Shown: positions 1-11,298, numbered from the stretch's first letter. The stretch: DNA of 64,000 bases from Delphinapterus leucas (GCF_002288925.2 NW_022098072.1:21001489-21065488), one strand, 5' to 3'. The notes: generated by a model not told the origin, from the letters alone. Numbers and translations are program-made.

Positions 1-56
1 CTCCATACTTTTAGGTATTTGTTACAGTATCACCTCACTGCTAGGCACCCAAACCT

Positions 57-379
57 GTCTCAGTCTGTTTAGGGTGCCACAACAAAATAGCATAGCCTGG
101 GTGGCTCAAACAACAGACACTTCCTCGCACTTTTGGAGGCTGAAAGTCTGAGATCAGGGTGCCAGCATGGTTGGTTCTGGTGAGGCCTCTCTTCCTGGCT
201 TACAGACGGCTGCCTTTTCTCTCTCTTCCTCTTCTTCTAATGCCACCAATCCTATTGGATAAGGACTCCACCCATCTAACCCTAATTACCTCCTAACAGC
301 CCTACCTCCAAATACAGGCGCATTAGAGGTGAGGGCTTCAACAAACAAATTTGGGAGGGGCACAGTTCAGTCCATAGCA
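57..379 (-). repeat. MaLR-type LTR (MLT1-like), solo, antisense
   Basis: The stretch opens with 'cagtctgtttagggtgcc' and closes with 'tcagtccatagca', the reverse-complement layout of a mammalian ERVL-MaLR LTR. It matches, in opposite orientation, the LTR at 4291-4569 and, in the same orientation, the one at 637-1009. No internal retroviral coding region is adjacent, so it reads as an old solo LTR. The subfamily (MLT1 against MST) is from memory of the consensus and is uncertain. Confidence 0.7.
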
Positions 380-636
380 CCCCCCCTTCTACTTTTTAGG
401 CCTTGTCATTTCCCATGGGCACCTCTGCCTACTAGTGTGCAAGGAAATTGACTGCCATCTAGAGTGATCTACTTCGCCACTACTTACCAGACTCTGAAAG
501 ATTGTGTTGTTGTGGAAGAAGCATTCATGCCTGATGAAAATGATGTGTTGGGGTAATCTTTGAACTTTGCCCCTTTGCCACTCATTTATTGAGTCTTCAC
601 TGCATAATCAGTCCTATGCTGTATGTTAAAAGAGGT

Positions 637-1009
637 TTGTCTTAGTTTGCTCAGGATGCCATAACAAAATACCACAGACTGGGTAGCTTAAACAATAGAA
701 ATCTATTTCTCACAGCCTGTAGGCTGGAATTCCAAGGTCAAGGTGCCAGCAGGGTTGGTGTCTGGTGAGAATCCTCTTTCTGGCTTGTCTATGGCCACCT
801 TCTTGCTGTGTCCTCACATGGTGGAGAGAGAGCTCTTGTGTCTCCTCCTTTTCTTCTAAGGGCACCAGCCCTATCGGATGAGGGCCCCACCTTTACGACC
901 TCATTTAACTTTTACCACCTCACAGGCCCTATCTCCAAATATAGTCACATTGCGGGTAGGGCTTCAACATATGAATTTGGAGGGGAACACAAACACTCAG
1001 GCCAGCACA
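637..1009 (-). repeat. MaLR-type LTR (MLT1-like), second solo copy
   Basis: Starts 'tgtcttagtttgctcagg' and ends 'cactcaggccagca'. It aligns along its length with the element at 57-379 (shared blocks such as 'gggtagcttaaacaatag' and 'cctatctccaaatatagtc'). The two differ at many sites, so they look like independent old insertions rather than a recent duplication. It lies in an ARMC2 intron. Confidence 0.7.
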
Positions 1010-1243
1010 ACGTTTAAAAAAGTATAGGTTGGTATCTGCTTTCAGGGAACTCAGGGTACGTGGTGGAGGAGTATCAGGTGTATAGACAAGAAGCTTATGA
1101 AAAGTGCCAGCAGCAAGGGGTACACAGAACATGAAAGCTGAGAGGACAGAGCCACAGAGCCCAGCTTTTGGTGTGTGGGAGTGTAAGTGACTGTGCCTTC
1201 CCTTGTTGTGGAGCGGTGTAATTTATTTTTATTTTATTTATTT

Positions 1244-1570
1244 AATTTTAAAAATAAACTTATTTATTTATGGCTCTGTTGGGTCCTCGTTGCTGTGCGC
1301 GGGCCCTCTCCAGTTGTGGCGAGCGGGGGCTACCCCTTGCCGCGGTGCGCGGGCCTCTCATCGTCGTGGCCTCTCCCGCTGTGGAACACGGGCTCCAGGC
1401 GTGCAGGCCCCAGCATCTGTGGCACGTGGGCCCCAGAGCTCAGGCTCAGCAGTTGTGGCGCACAGGCCTAGCTGCTCTGCGGCATGTGGGACCCTCCCGG
1501 GCCAGGGCTCGAACCCGTGTCCCCAGCGTTGGCAGGCAGACTCCCAACCGCTGCGCCACCAAGGAAGCCC
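1244..1570 (-). mobile_element. CHR-type tRNA-derived SINE (long form), minus orientation
   Basis: Reading the minus strand, the element begins with the tRNA-like head 'gggcttccttggtggcgcag', has a B-box-like 'gggttcgagccc', and ends in an A-rich tail. A target-site duplication close to 'tattttatttattt' is visible at about 1229-1243 and 1571-1585. The body is longer than the roughly 200-bp CHR copies elsewhere, like the elements at 15247 and 50778. Long ORFs across it are an effect of its GC content and do not indicate a gene. Confidence 0.85.
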
Positions 1571-1585
1571 TATTTTATTTATTTT

Positions 1586-1735
1586 TTAACTGGGGTATAA
1601 TTGACCGAAAACATTATGTTAGTTCCAGGTACACAACAGAGTGATTTGATATTTCTGTACATTACAAAATGATCACCATCATAGCCGCGCAGTTTAAGAA
1701 GCATGTTCGCATCTGTTACCTCACAGCAGCTGTGC
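1586..1735 (-). repeat. LINE-1 3' end fragment, minus orientation
   Basis: The pattern 'actggggtataattgacc' followed by 'ttagttccaggtacacaaca' is the reverse complement of an old L1 3' terminus. It also occurs in the L1 ends at 7078 and 20545. The fragment is short and diverged. The SINE at 1244-1570 sits directly beside it. Confidence 0.65.
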
Positions 1736-1739
1736 GACA

Positions 1740-1835
1740 GTAGGTTGTTGTTATTTTAGCCATTTCACAGAGGAGGAAACAGGCTTAGTGAGATAAAGTG
1801 ACTTTTAGAGGTCACAAAGTTAGTAAGTGACAGGG
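1740..1835 (-). repeat. MIR SINE fragment
   Basis: 'catttcacagaggaggaaac' followed by 'gtcacaaagttagtaagtga' matches the reverse complement of the conserved MIR core and tail. It is a short, old fragment. Confidence 0.55.
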
Positions 1836-1859
1836 TTACTCTGCATGTTGCTGATCCTT

Positions 1860-2025
1860 TTTTGTTGTTTTCTTTTTTAATGTTTATTTATTTATTTGGC
1901 TCTGCGGGGTCTTAGTTGAGGCACGCAGGATCTTTGTTGCTGCACTTGGGATCTTAGTTCCCTGACTAGGGATCGAGCTAGATTGGGAGCTCCGAGTCTT
2001 AGCTACTGGACCACCAGGGAAGTCC
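1860..2025 (-). mobile_element. CHR-L type short SINE, minus orientation
   Basis: On the minus strand it reads 'gggacttccctggtggtcca' through an unreliable B box to a tail rich in 'aaataaata'. Imperfect flanking duplications are visible: 'tgcatgttgctgatcctt' near 1843-1860 and 'tacatgttgctggtctt' near 2027-2043. The divergence of the duplication suggests an older insertion than the perfectly flanked copies elsewhere. Confidence 0.8.
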
Positions 2026-2043
2026 CTACATGTTGCTGGTCTT

Positions 2044-4149
2044 AAGGAAGGATTATTAAATTCTGACTGAGGTCTTTCCTTGTGACTTAATCACTTCCAC
2101 ATGATAACTCAAAAACCTACACATTTGGTGTGGGACTGTCTTCCAAGCTGCTGACAGCACGTTAAACTGTCTGTGCAAACCTGCATCGAGCTGTTCCAGA
2201 AATTCAGTTTCTCTAACAACCTCAAAACTTTCAGCACTTGGACCATACTATCTCCCTGTCTTCTGATGATCCTTCTGCATCTGGAGGATCAATTCTTCTC
2301 CACCCAGAAGTCAGGGATCCAGCTGCATCAGAGTCAGCTATGGGGCTCATTAAAATACCCTTTCCAGTTTCTGGTCTTACCCAGAAAAAGGCTTTACCTG
2401 AAGGACGGTTTTAGGGTCTTGAAATATGCATTTCAACTACTCCCCTGCCCCCAGGTGATTCTTCTGCCCCTTAAATGTTGAAACCCACTGCTCAGAGAAT
2501 CACCTTTAGCCTCTCTGGCTAGTGAGGTGCTGGCAGGTGTCTGAAACCCACCCGGTGAGTTCTCATCTGCTGGCAGGCCAAATCGCTTCACCTGACTGTA
2601 GCTACCTGGGGAGAGCCTGAGGACCTGCCCTTAGACACCTGGACACATCACTGTGGATAGTCAAGTTAAGAAATAAAGCTCTGCATGATTCATTTTCCTG
2701 CAATTATTAATATTCACATGTGAAGTGAGAAAATTCCTGGTCTTATATGTATTTTCTGAGCTTAGAAATTACATTTCTTCCTATGAACTAAAGGTACAAT
2801 GGATAATTTGTGTTTGACTTCTAGGAAAATGATGCTTTGGAGGCAGAAGAAAGGCTGAGAAGCAGATTTGGCCAGAGCTGAAAGGGTTAACCAGGGGGGC
2901 CTGGCTAGAGTCCTTAGGAGGCTAGGGCCTGTCCCCTCCGTTCCTCCATCACCAAGTCCTCTGGGAGGGTAAATTTTTCTTGTCTTGCACCTACAGGGTA
3001 GGTGCTCTGTCTTGGTCACTGGGGTATTCCCATGTGAGGTCTCTCCAGTGCACCCTCTTGAGGTTACTGTCACTCGGGAATAGCCTACTTTCTTTCTTTT
3101 GCTCTAAAGCGATCAGTGAAGCTCAAATCTGGTACTTCGCAAACTTCTTTGTGCGTAGAATCATGCAGGGAGCTTATGAAAGACAGATTCTTCACCCTAC
3201 CCTCAGAAGTTGTGACTGATCAAGTGAGGTGTGGAACCCAGGAGTCTGCATATTTTAAAGCTCCCCGGCTGGTCCTGATGTGGGTGGTGGAAGGTCTCAC
3301 TTGAGAATGCTTCAGTCTCTGCATGTTAGAGCTCAGTGCCATCTGAGGTTAAGCCCAAGTGAAGAAACCCTTCTCTCTAGCCTGCCATGCTGGGCAGTTG
3401 TTTGGGCAGGCGGTGGGATCCCTTGTCTGTTTTATCTCCTGAACGATTTGACCTCCCACGAAAAGCTGTAGTGGGGTGAAGTGACCTTGACAGAGGATCA
3501 TACGCCTGCACCCTCCCCTTGGCAGTTCAGCTGCAGGGATGAATGTCCTGAGCCCTACGAAGCCCCCCGAAACTGGTCTCTGCTGGCTCCTACCTGGAGT
3601 CCCTGCATCAGTGCAGAAGGGCGATCAGATCCTGGGAGAGGGAGCTGGTCTTCAGAGCACCTGCCTCCCTTAGCCAGCCTGGTAGTGGCTTTGGAAAGCA
3701 GGCCAGGGCCGGCTTGACTCTGACCTGCTCACTTGCCTGAGGGCAAGGTAGCTGTTGCCCTGTTAGTCCCCAGTGCTCACTTAGTCCTCACTCCTCCTAG
3801 CCTGACACCTTTGCTGCACTGCACCCTCCCCGCAGGCACGTGGGAAAGGCATCCCTTGGGACCTTGTCCTCCACCTCTCCCCAGCCCTACTCCCCTCACA
3901 GAGGAGTTGCTTGTACCCCAGGACTCCCCTCCAGAGGCCAGTCTCATTGCAGAGGGTGTTTTAAAATAAAAAATATTTCTAGTAAGGACCAGCCTTCTCA
4001 GCAAGCGCCCAGATGCAGCGATTTGCTGCCTTAGTGGAATCTCCAAATTCCAGATTCTCCTATATTCATGAGTCAGCTACAGAGGGCTGGGTGGGTGTCT
4101 CATGCTCTTTGGAGGCAAATTATTGCCCCAACTGGCTCTAATAGGCACT
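2044..4149. other. ARMC2 intron, no gene recognised
   Basis: This stretch is moderately GC-rich with several ORFs under about 105 codons. None resembles a known protein, and none has both splice sites and a reading phase that would feed the ARMC2 exon at 8292. I see no clear interspersed repeat. Confidence 0.5.
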
Positions 4150-4720
4150 CAGCAAGATGCTGTGGAAAGAGCAGGATGGATGAGTCAGGCAGACCTGGAT
4201 TCACATGTGTGCTCTATGAAATCAGGCAAGGTATTTTTCTCTAAGCCTCAATGTTCTCATCTGGGAGGAGAAAATGGGATATTAGGAGGCTGCTATGGAC
4301 TAAACTGTGTCCCTCAAATTCATGTGTTGAAGCGCTAACCCCCAGTGTGATGGTATTTGGAGATGGAGCATTTGGGAAATAATTAGGTTTAGATGAGGGC
4401 ACAGAGAGAAAGCAGCCATCTGCAAGCCAGGAAGAGCCCTCACCAGAACCCAGCCATACTGGCTCCCTGATCTTGGACTTTTCACCTCCAGAGCTGTTAA
4501 ATAATTTCCTGTTGTTTGAGCCACTCAGTTTACGGCATTCTGTTATGGCAGCCTGAGCTGACTGAGGCAGGTGCACCTTTAGAGTATTAATTATTGTGGG
4601 TTTAAATGTAAGTGCATTTAAAGCGTTATTAATAAATAACTTCTGTGGGGTTAAATGCATGGAAAGTGCTTGGTGCTGTTCATGATAGATGCCTAGTAGC
4701 TGTGAATGTCTCTCCTCTTG
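4150..4720 (+). repeat. MIR SINE interrupted by a MaLR LTR
   Basis: MIR-like sequence runs over about 4150-4290 ('ggcagacctggattcaca', 'tctaagcctcaatgttctca') and may resume at about 4570-4720 ('ggaaagtgcttggtgctg'). The MaLR LTR at 4291-4569 lies between. MIR activity predates MaLR spread in mammals, so the nesting order is as expected. The right arm is diverged and less certain. Confidence 0.5.
4291..4569 (+). repeat. MaLR LTR (MLT1-like), plus orientation
   Basis: Begins 'tgctatggactaaactgtgt' and ends near 'gcagcctgagctgactgagg', the canonical MLT1 layout with TG at its 5' end. The diagnostic internal 'tgatcttggacttttcac' is present. It is a solo LTR inside a MIR, in an ARMC2 intron. Confidence 0.75.
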
Positions 4721-4994
4721 CCCCAGATGCCAGACGTTATCCCTGCTCCCAAACGTGAGGTCCTACAGGGGGGTGGTGACACATAAGAGCTACATTCCTT
4801 TTTCTGGGCAAACTAATAAATTCTCCTACCAAGGCAAGAGAAAAAAACAGATCCCTAGACACTGCCCAAGATCTTTTGTCATCAGTCCAGGGATGGAGGG
4901 AACCAGGGATGAGAATTCCTCTTTGCTAAGTTTTAGACATTCAATCAAGCCATTCCCCATGAGCCATCATTCTGGATAGCCCTCCTGTTCATTA

Positions 4995-5200
4995 ACAGAT
5001 GTTTATTTAGCACCCACAGTGTGCCACGCACTTTTATAAGCCCTTCACAAATATTAACGCATTTAAACTTTGTAACAAATCTGTAATGTAGGTGCAGTTA
5101 TTATCCCACTTTGCAGACAAGGAAACTGAGGCCCAAGGAGGTTAAATGACTTGAACAAGGTCACACAGCCAGCAGGTAGAAGATCAGGATTCCAGCTCCA
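4995..5200 (-). repeat. MIR SINE, minus orientation
   Basis: An almost complete reverse-complement MIR: 'atttagcacccacagtgtgc', then 'gacaaggaaactgaggccca', then 'aaggtcacacagccagcagg'. This is one of the better preserved MIR copies here. Confidence 0.8.
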
Positions 5201-5732
5201 GAGTCCCAGCGAAGCAAGCGAGGATACTTTTGGGGGTCCTATGTCCCTACTTTTACCTTGCCTCCCTCAAAAACACCTGGGATCTTTTTACAGATCTCCT
5301 AGAAACCTGAGGCCACTAGGATATTTCCTTGCTGTAGAATCCATACTGAAGTCCAAGATAATTCTGTTCTTTATTCCCTTCCCATGTATTTAAACTAACA
5401 AACCAGGCAATTAGGGCCTCATTTATTCTTTCTTTCTCCAGGTATTCATTGAGTGTCTGCCAGGTACTGGACCCATGCTGGCTGCTGTGGGTGGAGGAAC
5501 CACTGGCTGAAGGGCCAGTGCGTGTTTTCTGTAGCGTAACAAATGCCTGAATTTCCCTTTGAATAGAGTAAACTGTAAAAAGGTCATTCTCTTTAATGAA
5601 AAGAAGACCGAAAGGAGGGAGAATTAAATCAGAGAATGTAAGAGCTAGCACAGTCCTCCTGCTCAGCTCACAGCCTCCCTCTTATCCCGGAGGAACTTTG
5701 GTTTCATACAAGAGATAAAAGGCACTTCCTTA

Positions 5733-6151
5733 CTCATAAAAAAGAATGAAATTTTGCCATTCGCAGCAACACGGAGGGACCTAGAGGGTATTATACTAAG
5801 TGAAGTAAGTCAGACAGAGAAAGACATACTGTAATGATTTCACTTATATGTGGAATCCAAAAAAAGAAAACAAATGAAGACAACAAAACAGAAATAGACT
5901 CATAGAGATAGAGAACTAGTTGTTACCAGTAGGCAGAGGCAAGGGGGAGGGGCAAGATGGGGTAGGGGATTGAGGTACAAGCTACTCTGTATAAAATAGA
6001 TAAGCAACGAGGATATATCGTACAGCGCAGGGAATATAGCCAATATTTTATAATAACTTTAAATGGAGTATAATTTGTAAAAATATTGAATCACTGTGTT
6101 CTATACCTGAGGTAATATTGTTTATCAACTATACTTCAATTTTTTAAAAAA
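5733..6151 (+). mobile_element. 5'-truncated LINE-1 3' end
   Basis: Contains the end of ORF2 and the 3' UTR of an artiodactyl L1: 'taagtgaagtaagtcagaca', then 'tatacttcaattttttaaaa'. Imperfect flanking duplications (about 'aaggcacttcctta' near 5718-5732 and 'aaggcacttcttaa' near 6159-6173) bound it. It is heavily 5'-truncated and non-coding. Confidence 0.8.
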
Positions 6152-7077
6152 AGAGTTACAAGGCACTTCTTAACCAGTAAAGCCCAGTGGGCAAATCAGG
6201 ACTCAAGACATGTATGGGCACTGAGGTTATTCCCTCCCAGGCTGGGGAGGGGCTTCCCAGTCAGGCGGTGACTGATGCCTGGGTGGAGAGGGGAGTGAAT
6301 GTACTCCAGGCACGGGGCAGGGCGGGTGAAGTGGAGGGGGCGTGTGCAGGGTCAGAGGTGAGAGGCAGAGGCTGCTATAGCTAGTTTAGTATAACCAGAC
6401 TCCTGGCGTTTTCCTCTGACTCCCAGACCCGTATGTCCAACTGCCTTACCTAATCTCATCAACTGTGGGTACTTGAGAAGCACCTCAAGATGTCTAACTC
6501 ATGACCTTTCCTCCACCTGGCCCTTCTTCCCATTAATTCAGAGTATGGGATTGCCGTCCATCCAATTATGTAATCCAGAAACCCAGAGCTCATCCTGAGT
6601 GATTCCTCTCCCTCATCCCCCAATCTAGTCTTCACCACACACTGTCCGTTTTCCTCCCTAAATAGTTTTGCAGCCTGGCTTCCCTGTTCCATCTCCACCG
6701 TCACCCGAGCCTCAGCTTTATTTGCCATCTGGAACACCACAGGAGGTTCCGGACTGGCATCCCTGCATCTGCCCTTCTCTGCACTGTGGTCTCAGTCACC
6801 AGGAGATGAGTCTGGAGGCTGAGTGGAAGGCAGGGACAAAATAACTAAGGGTCTTATGTGCTAAGCTAAAGGGTTCATTCATTCATTCATTCTTGCATTC
6901 AGCAACCACTTATTTATTTATTTTTTTTACAACAATGAAGTTTATTATTATTATTATTTTGCTTCAAAAATTTATCATCTAGGCTTTATTCTGATCCACC
7001 CCAAGACACTGAAATGCTACAGTTTTCTGTTTTGTTAGTCGATATTTCCGGGGGGAATTCCAGAGGGAATGATTTCT
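6152..7077. other. ARMC2 intron with simple repeats
   Basis: Mostly unique sequence. A short (ATTC)n run lies at about 6877-6900, and an (ATT)n-like run at about 6908-6960. No gene or exon is supported. Confidence 0.5.
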
Positions 7078-7240
7078 TTTCTTTTTTTAAATTTTTATTG
7101 GAGTATAGTTAATTTACAATATTGTGTTTATATGTATGCACACATCCACCCTTTTTTAGATTCCTTTCCCATGTAGGTCATTACAGAGTATTGAGTAGAG
7201 TTCCCTGTGCTGTACAGTAGGTTCTTATTAGTTATCTATT
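7078..7240 (-). repeat. LINE-1 3' end fragment, minus orientation
   Basis: 'aaatttttattggagtatag' followed by 'gttccctgtgctgtacagta' is the reverse complement of an artiodactyl L1 3' end, the same layout as the L1 at 20523. It is truncated to about 160 bp. Confidence 0.75.
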
Positions 7241-7880
7241 GAGCACCGCTCTGTGCAGACACTGTTCTAGATGCTGGGAATGCAGTGATGAATAAAAGAA
7301 GTCCCTAGTCTTGTGGAGCTTACACCTTAGAGCTGGAAGACAGACATTAAACACATAACAAGTCAGGTGGTCGCATGTGTTACAGAGAAGAGGGGGAGGG
7401 GAAAGTAACAGTGCTATTTTATATAGGGTGGCTGAGGAAAGTATGCCCAATAAGGTGACAGCTAAGCAACAGCCCAAAGGACATGAGGAGTGAGCCTGGA
7501 TAACTGGAGGAAGGACTATGCCAGACGGGGGACTATCAGTGCAGAGGTTCTTGGGCAGGATCAGGCTGACATGCTCAAAAAGAGCAAGAAGACTGGTGAG
7601 GTTGGCGTGGGGATGGGGGGAGCTGGGGGCTGGAGCAGCAAATGAGGCCAGGGAGGTAAGGACTGGGGCAGCTGGGTCAGGCCTGTGGGCCGGATGAGAG
7701 GAGTGGTGTTATCTGAGTGAATTTTAAAGGACCACCATGTTGAGGACAGGCTCAGAGAGGCAAAGGCAGAAGAAGAGAAGCCCATGGGGAGGTGAAAGAT
7801 GGACTAGGTGGTAGCAGAGGAGCTGAGAGGCGATCAGACTGCGTGTTTCGAAGGCAGCTGTTGATAGGAGTCATAGATGG
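7241..7880. repeat. Ancient mammalian interspersed repeat, family not assigned
   Basis: The wording of this stretch ('agacactgttctagatgctg', 'cttgtggagcttacacctta', 'ggtgacagctaagcaacagc') follows an old mammalian repeat consensus that I recognise but cannot name with confidence. A similar element appears to lie at about 57,090-57,880. ORFs through it are not credible genes. Confidence 0.35.
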
Positions 7881-8291
7881 ATTATGACCCGAGGGCCATT
7901 CTTTTGGGAGGGGGGGCAGGTCTGGGGAACAGACTTCCAGGGTGGGGGGCCCGGGGGACCTCTGGGTCAGGGCAAACAAGCTCTGCTCAGTGGTGTTGGC
8001 ACCTTTGTACACAGGAACTAGATCAGCCCGACTTTTCCAGACCCTTGGCTGGAGGGACTGAGCTTAGAGTGTTCCAAACCCTGGCCCAGAGTGGTCCCCT
8101 GCCTTTGGCGCATTTCCCTGCAGGAAGAGTCATGGGAAATAAAGCAGCAAACAGCGAGGGCAAACACTGCCCTCACACAGCCCTTGCCTGGGACAACGGC
8201 TTGTCCCTGCCACTGCTGGGGTTGCAGTGAGGATGTTGTGGTTTCTGCCCTGCAGTGAGTCTTTGACACCCTTGTCCTCACTTTATTTCAG

Positions 8292-8414
8292 AATCTAAGT
8301 CCATTGATGATTGTGAGGAGCTGGTGATCAACACTACGGCAGCGATCAACAACTTATCTTACTACCAAGTGAAGAATTCCATAATTCAAGACAAAAAGCT
8401 ATATATTGCTGAAT
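8292..8414 (+). CDS. ARMC2: ARMC2 exon (first of five in the window)
   Basis: Acceptor 'ttatttcag' precedes 8292 and donor 'gtaagg' follows 8414. The exon is 123 bp; it starts with two bases of a split codon and ends with one. The frame reads SKSIDDCEELVINTTAAINN and continues through LSYYQVKNSIIQ. This matches the C-terminal armadillo-repeat region of ARMC2, an axonemal cargo-adaptor protein needed for sperm flagellum assembly and, from work in Chlamydomonas, radial-spoke transport. The phase joins exactly to the exon at 8730. Upstream exons lie before base 1. Naming rests on recognising the peptide and on the SESN1 neighbour. Confidence 0.9.
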
Positions 8415-8729
8415 GTAAGGTTCAGAGTTGGGTTTGGGTAGATGCATGTTCATTTAAAGTTTTGACTTTACTAACTAAACACAGAACTGGAGGCATTTAT
8501 CTTTTCTGATTTCTGGTGCTACTATCTAAGAGCCTGATTTAATTCTAAGAAAGTTGAATATGGGGACACATTAGTTTCTTAGTACTGGCTAAAGTCCCCT
8601 ATGGTTGGAATTTTATTATCAGTTTTAATTTTAAAATTATCAGTATTTAGCATGATATTGGTTTCTAATAGCCTTTAAATTGAAACTTAAGTTTCAAAAT
8701 AATTTTATTTCTCTGGTCACAAAACCCAG

Positions 8730-8843
8730 TGCTCTTAAAGCTGCTTGTGAGTCACAACATGGATGGAATCCTGGAGGCTGTGCGCGTTTTTGGAAATCTC
8801 TCCCAGGACCATGACATCTGTGATTTCATTGTGCAGAAAAACG
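8730..8843 (+). CDS. ARMC2: ARMC2 exon, armadillo repeat
   Basis: Acceptor 'caaaacccag' ends at 8729 and donor 'gtgagt' starts at 8844. The exon is 114 bp; its first two bases complete a Leu codon from the previous exon. The peptide reads LLLKLLVSHNMDGILEAVRV, then FGNLSQDHDICDFIVQKN. The leucine-rich helices and the 'RVFGNLS' helix are typical of an armadillo repeat (compare 'RxLxNLS'). It ends with one base of a Gly/Val codon resolved at 10811. Confidence 0.92.
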
Positions 8844-9149
8844 GTGAGTTAATGACACTCACATTCATAAACAGGCATGTCTTGCCAATAAACAGCTGAG
8901 CAGTTTTGCAGCTTGGGTCATGACAATGTGATACTTGTTTCTGCTTTGGGACAAGTGGTGCCTCACATTCTGTTCCGTCCATCCGTAAGGCTCTCAGCTC
9001 AGGATGCCAAGACGGACCTAGGCTGTGTTCTTAGCGTTTCCCTCTCCTTCACAAGTGGTCTTCTGAGTTTTGAGATGGCGCATGTGTGCCTGTGTGTGTG
9101 TGTGCGTGTGCGTGTGTTTAAGAGAAACAAGTAATCTGTACACATCATT

Positions 9150-9640
9150 TCTGTCCATGGGAATGGACTCAAAAGACATTCTCCATCATGTACTGGAATG
9201 TCTATTATAGTACTGCTTGTAATAGTGAAAACTGGAAATAGCCTAAATGTCCATCAACAGGTAAGAGGATAAATACATTACAGTATATTCATGCAACCAA
9301 GCTTCTACAGCAATGAAAATAAATGAGCTAGAAGTTCATATATCACCATGCGTCAACCTCAAACGTGTAATATAGGAGCAAAAAGGCTAGTAATCGGAGG
9401 ACATATATGAAATAATGCCATTAATATAGTTTTAAAACCTGCAAAACAACCTTGGATATTATTTATGTAATACTCACATGGTAATGGAATAGGGTATAAA
9501 TGTAGTTGGAAATGATAAACTCCACATTTAAGACAAAGTTACATTTGAATGGTTGCCCCCAAATATAAAATTGAATCTGTAATGTTTTATTTCTTAAACT
9601 GGGTAGCAGGTACACAAGAGTGTATACTAAACATACTGTT
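9150..9640 (+). repeat. Old LINE-1 3' region fragment
   Basis: 'gcctaaatgtccatcaacag' and 'agcaatgaaaataaatgagc' are typical of the degraded end of ORF2 and the 3' UTR of old L1M elements. No reading frame survives. Confidence 0.6.
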
Positions 9641-9777
9641 TGTATGTCTTAAATATTTCATGTAAAAATGGTAACAAATACCTAATTATTTATGTTCGTG
9701 ATAGAAACTTTGGATAATACAGATTAAAAAAAACACTACCCCAGAGATAACTGTTAACATTTTAGTGTATATTCTTT

Positions 9778-9985
9778 TTTTTTTTTTTTTTTTGTGGTAC
9801 GCGGGCCTCTCACTGTTGTGACCTCTCCCGTTGCGGAGCACAGGCTCCGGACGTGCAGGCTCAGCGGCCATGGCGCACGGGCCCAGACGGTCCGCGGCAT
9901 GTGGGATCTTCCCAGACCGGGGCATGAACCCGCGTCCCCTGCATCGGCAGGCGGACTCTCAACCACTGCGCCACCAGGGAAGCCC
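9778..9985 (-). mobile_element. CHR SINE, minus orientation, with target duplication
   Basis: The poly-T at the left end is the A tail of a minus-strand insertion; the right end reads 'ccaccagggaagccc'. A target duplication 'tagtgtatattcttt' flanks it (about 9763-9777 and 9986-10000). It has the short CHR body with 'gcatcggcaggcggactctc'. The clean duplication implies a fairly recent insertion. Confidence 0.92.
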
Positions 9986-10436
9986 TAGTGTATATTCTTT
10001 AGACTCTTAAAAACACACTTACATGTGATGCAGCCTTTGTCAAGCTCACTGTGTGACACATCAGTAGGCCAAGGTCAGCACAGGGTGGCCACCTCTCAGG
10101 TGAGCAGTAGAACAGAGCACGCACCTTATTCATTCTCCCCCAACCCTTTGCCCAGCCCCTGCTGGGGGATGAGAAGACAGGACAAACAGTTCCATTTCTA
10201 GGAGTAAGGGAAGGCTGGGAGCCTGTCCTGATATGAGACATCCCCTACCCTGGAAGTCCAGCCTCACTACAGGCTTGTTTCCTGCGGTCTGCGCGAGTCT
10301 TCTCTTACAAACTGTGGCCCTGGAAGACTTCCAGGAAGATCTCCACTGGAGCCTGTGCTCCCCTCTCCCAGGGCTGTGTATTTAAAGAAAGTTGCTGCTG
10401 GAGGTTCATAAGGGCCCTGGAGAACAACCAGAAGTT

Positions 10437-10488
10437 AGAGATGAAATGAATGGCACCTGTGTAGAGATGAAATGAATGGCACCTGTGT
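10437..10488. repeat. Exact 26-bp tandem duplication
   Basis: Two identical adjacent 26-bp units, 10437-10462 and 10463-10488, each beginning 'agagatgaaatgaatggcac'. No mismatch is seen, so the event is recent or maintained. Confidence 0.95.
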
Positions 10489-10810
10489 GATTGGAAGGCC
10501 CGTGGTTCCCTCCTCTCCATGGGTGGGGGCTCTACCACTGCCTGGGAGGGGGAGCTGATGCCTGTGTCAGATACAGCAATATAAGGGGACAGGGGGCCTG
10601 GGGGGCGGGGAGCAGGTTCTGAAGTGGTGGATGTTGGGGAAGGCGCTTCTGAGCAGTGGGTGAAGTCCACTTAGGAAGAGTGGACCGAGTCCCCGAGCAG
10701 GGTTTCCAGTTTTGCAAGCTGCTCCCCATTTCCCCTTTGCCATTTGAGAAATGAAATACAGCTGGGGCCCCTGAGCTTTACTGGCCTGCCTTCGTTCTCT
10801 GCCCTCCCAG

Positions 10811-10943
10811 TTCACAAGTTCATGATTGCTCTGCTGGATGCTAAGCATCAGGATATTTGCTTTTCTGCCTGTGGTGTTCTTCTAAATCTCACCGTGGATA
10901 AAGACAAGCGTGTCATCCTAAAAGAAGGAGGTGGCATTAAAAA
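10811..10943 (+). CDS. ARMC2: ARMC2 exon, armadillo repeat
   Basis: Acceptor 'gccctcccag' ends at 10810 and donor 'gtaagt' starts at 10944; the exon is 133 bp. The first two bases complete a Val codon and the last two (AA) begin a Lys codon finished at 11299. The peptide reads HKFMIALLDAKHQDICFSAC, then GVLLNLTVDKDKRVILKEGG. 'CGVLLNLTVD' is a classic armadillo H3 helix with the conserved Asn. Confidence 0.92.
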
Positions 10944-11298
10944 GTAAGTTCAAGGCACGGGGTCCTGACTCTGTCAGGATTCGGAGGACATAGTATTCCG
11001 GGGAGCTTGGGTCCCTCTCCTCATTCCTCCCAGGCAGAGGTATTTCAACATTTGGAAGTGCCAAGGTAGGGCTAAAGAGGGGATTTAGGTTCCATTGGAT
11101 GTTTAAAATAATTCAGAAGTAGGTTTATTGCTACTTTAGAGCTGCTTAAATTTGTAGATATGAAATTAATTTTAATAACACTGAATTATATATAATGCAT
11201 ATGAAATCTCACAGAAAGTTAAGCATCATGTTAACAATATAAAAATTAAAAAGAGATCCTGTCCTAATAACTTCTCAATTTGACTTTTATTATCTCAG

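Larger units (their letters stand above)
8844..10810 (+). other. ARMC2 intron with L1 and SINE insertions
   Basis: This intron carries a TG-rich microsatellite at about 9085-9119, an old L1 fragment, a CHR SINE and an exact 26-bp tandem duplication (each listed separately). The GC-rich part at 10,000-10,800 contains only short ORFs with no recognisable product. Confidence 0.7.

Noticed and set aside
1501..1570. Possible tRNA gene (B-box-like 'ggttcgag' motifs here and in other SINEs)
   Set aside because: The promoter-like boxes belong to tRNA-derived SINE heads; no cloverleaf with acceptor stem could be traced.
1187..1644. Three overlapping ORFs of 94-128 codons
   Set aside because: They run through a GC-rich CHR SINE and its flanks; the same kind of frames appear over other CHR copies (9686-9988, 16778-17175, 40641-40956, 57411-57671).
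1..8291. Further ARMC2 exons upstream of 8292
   Set aside because: I looked for short frames with both splice sites and matching phase and found none I could support; the preceding exon is probably before the window.
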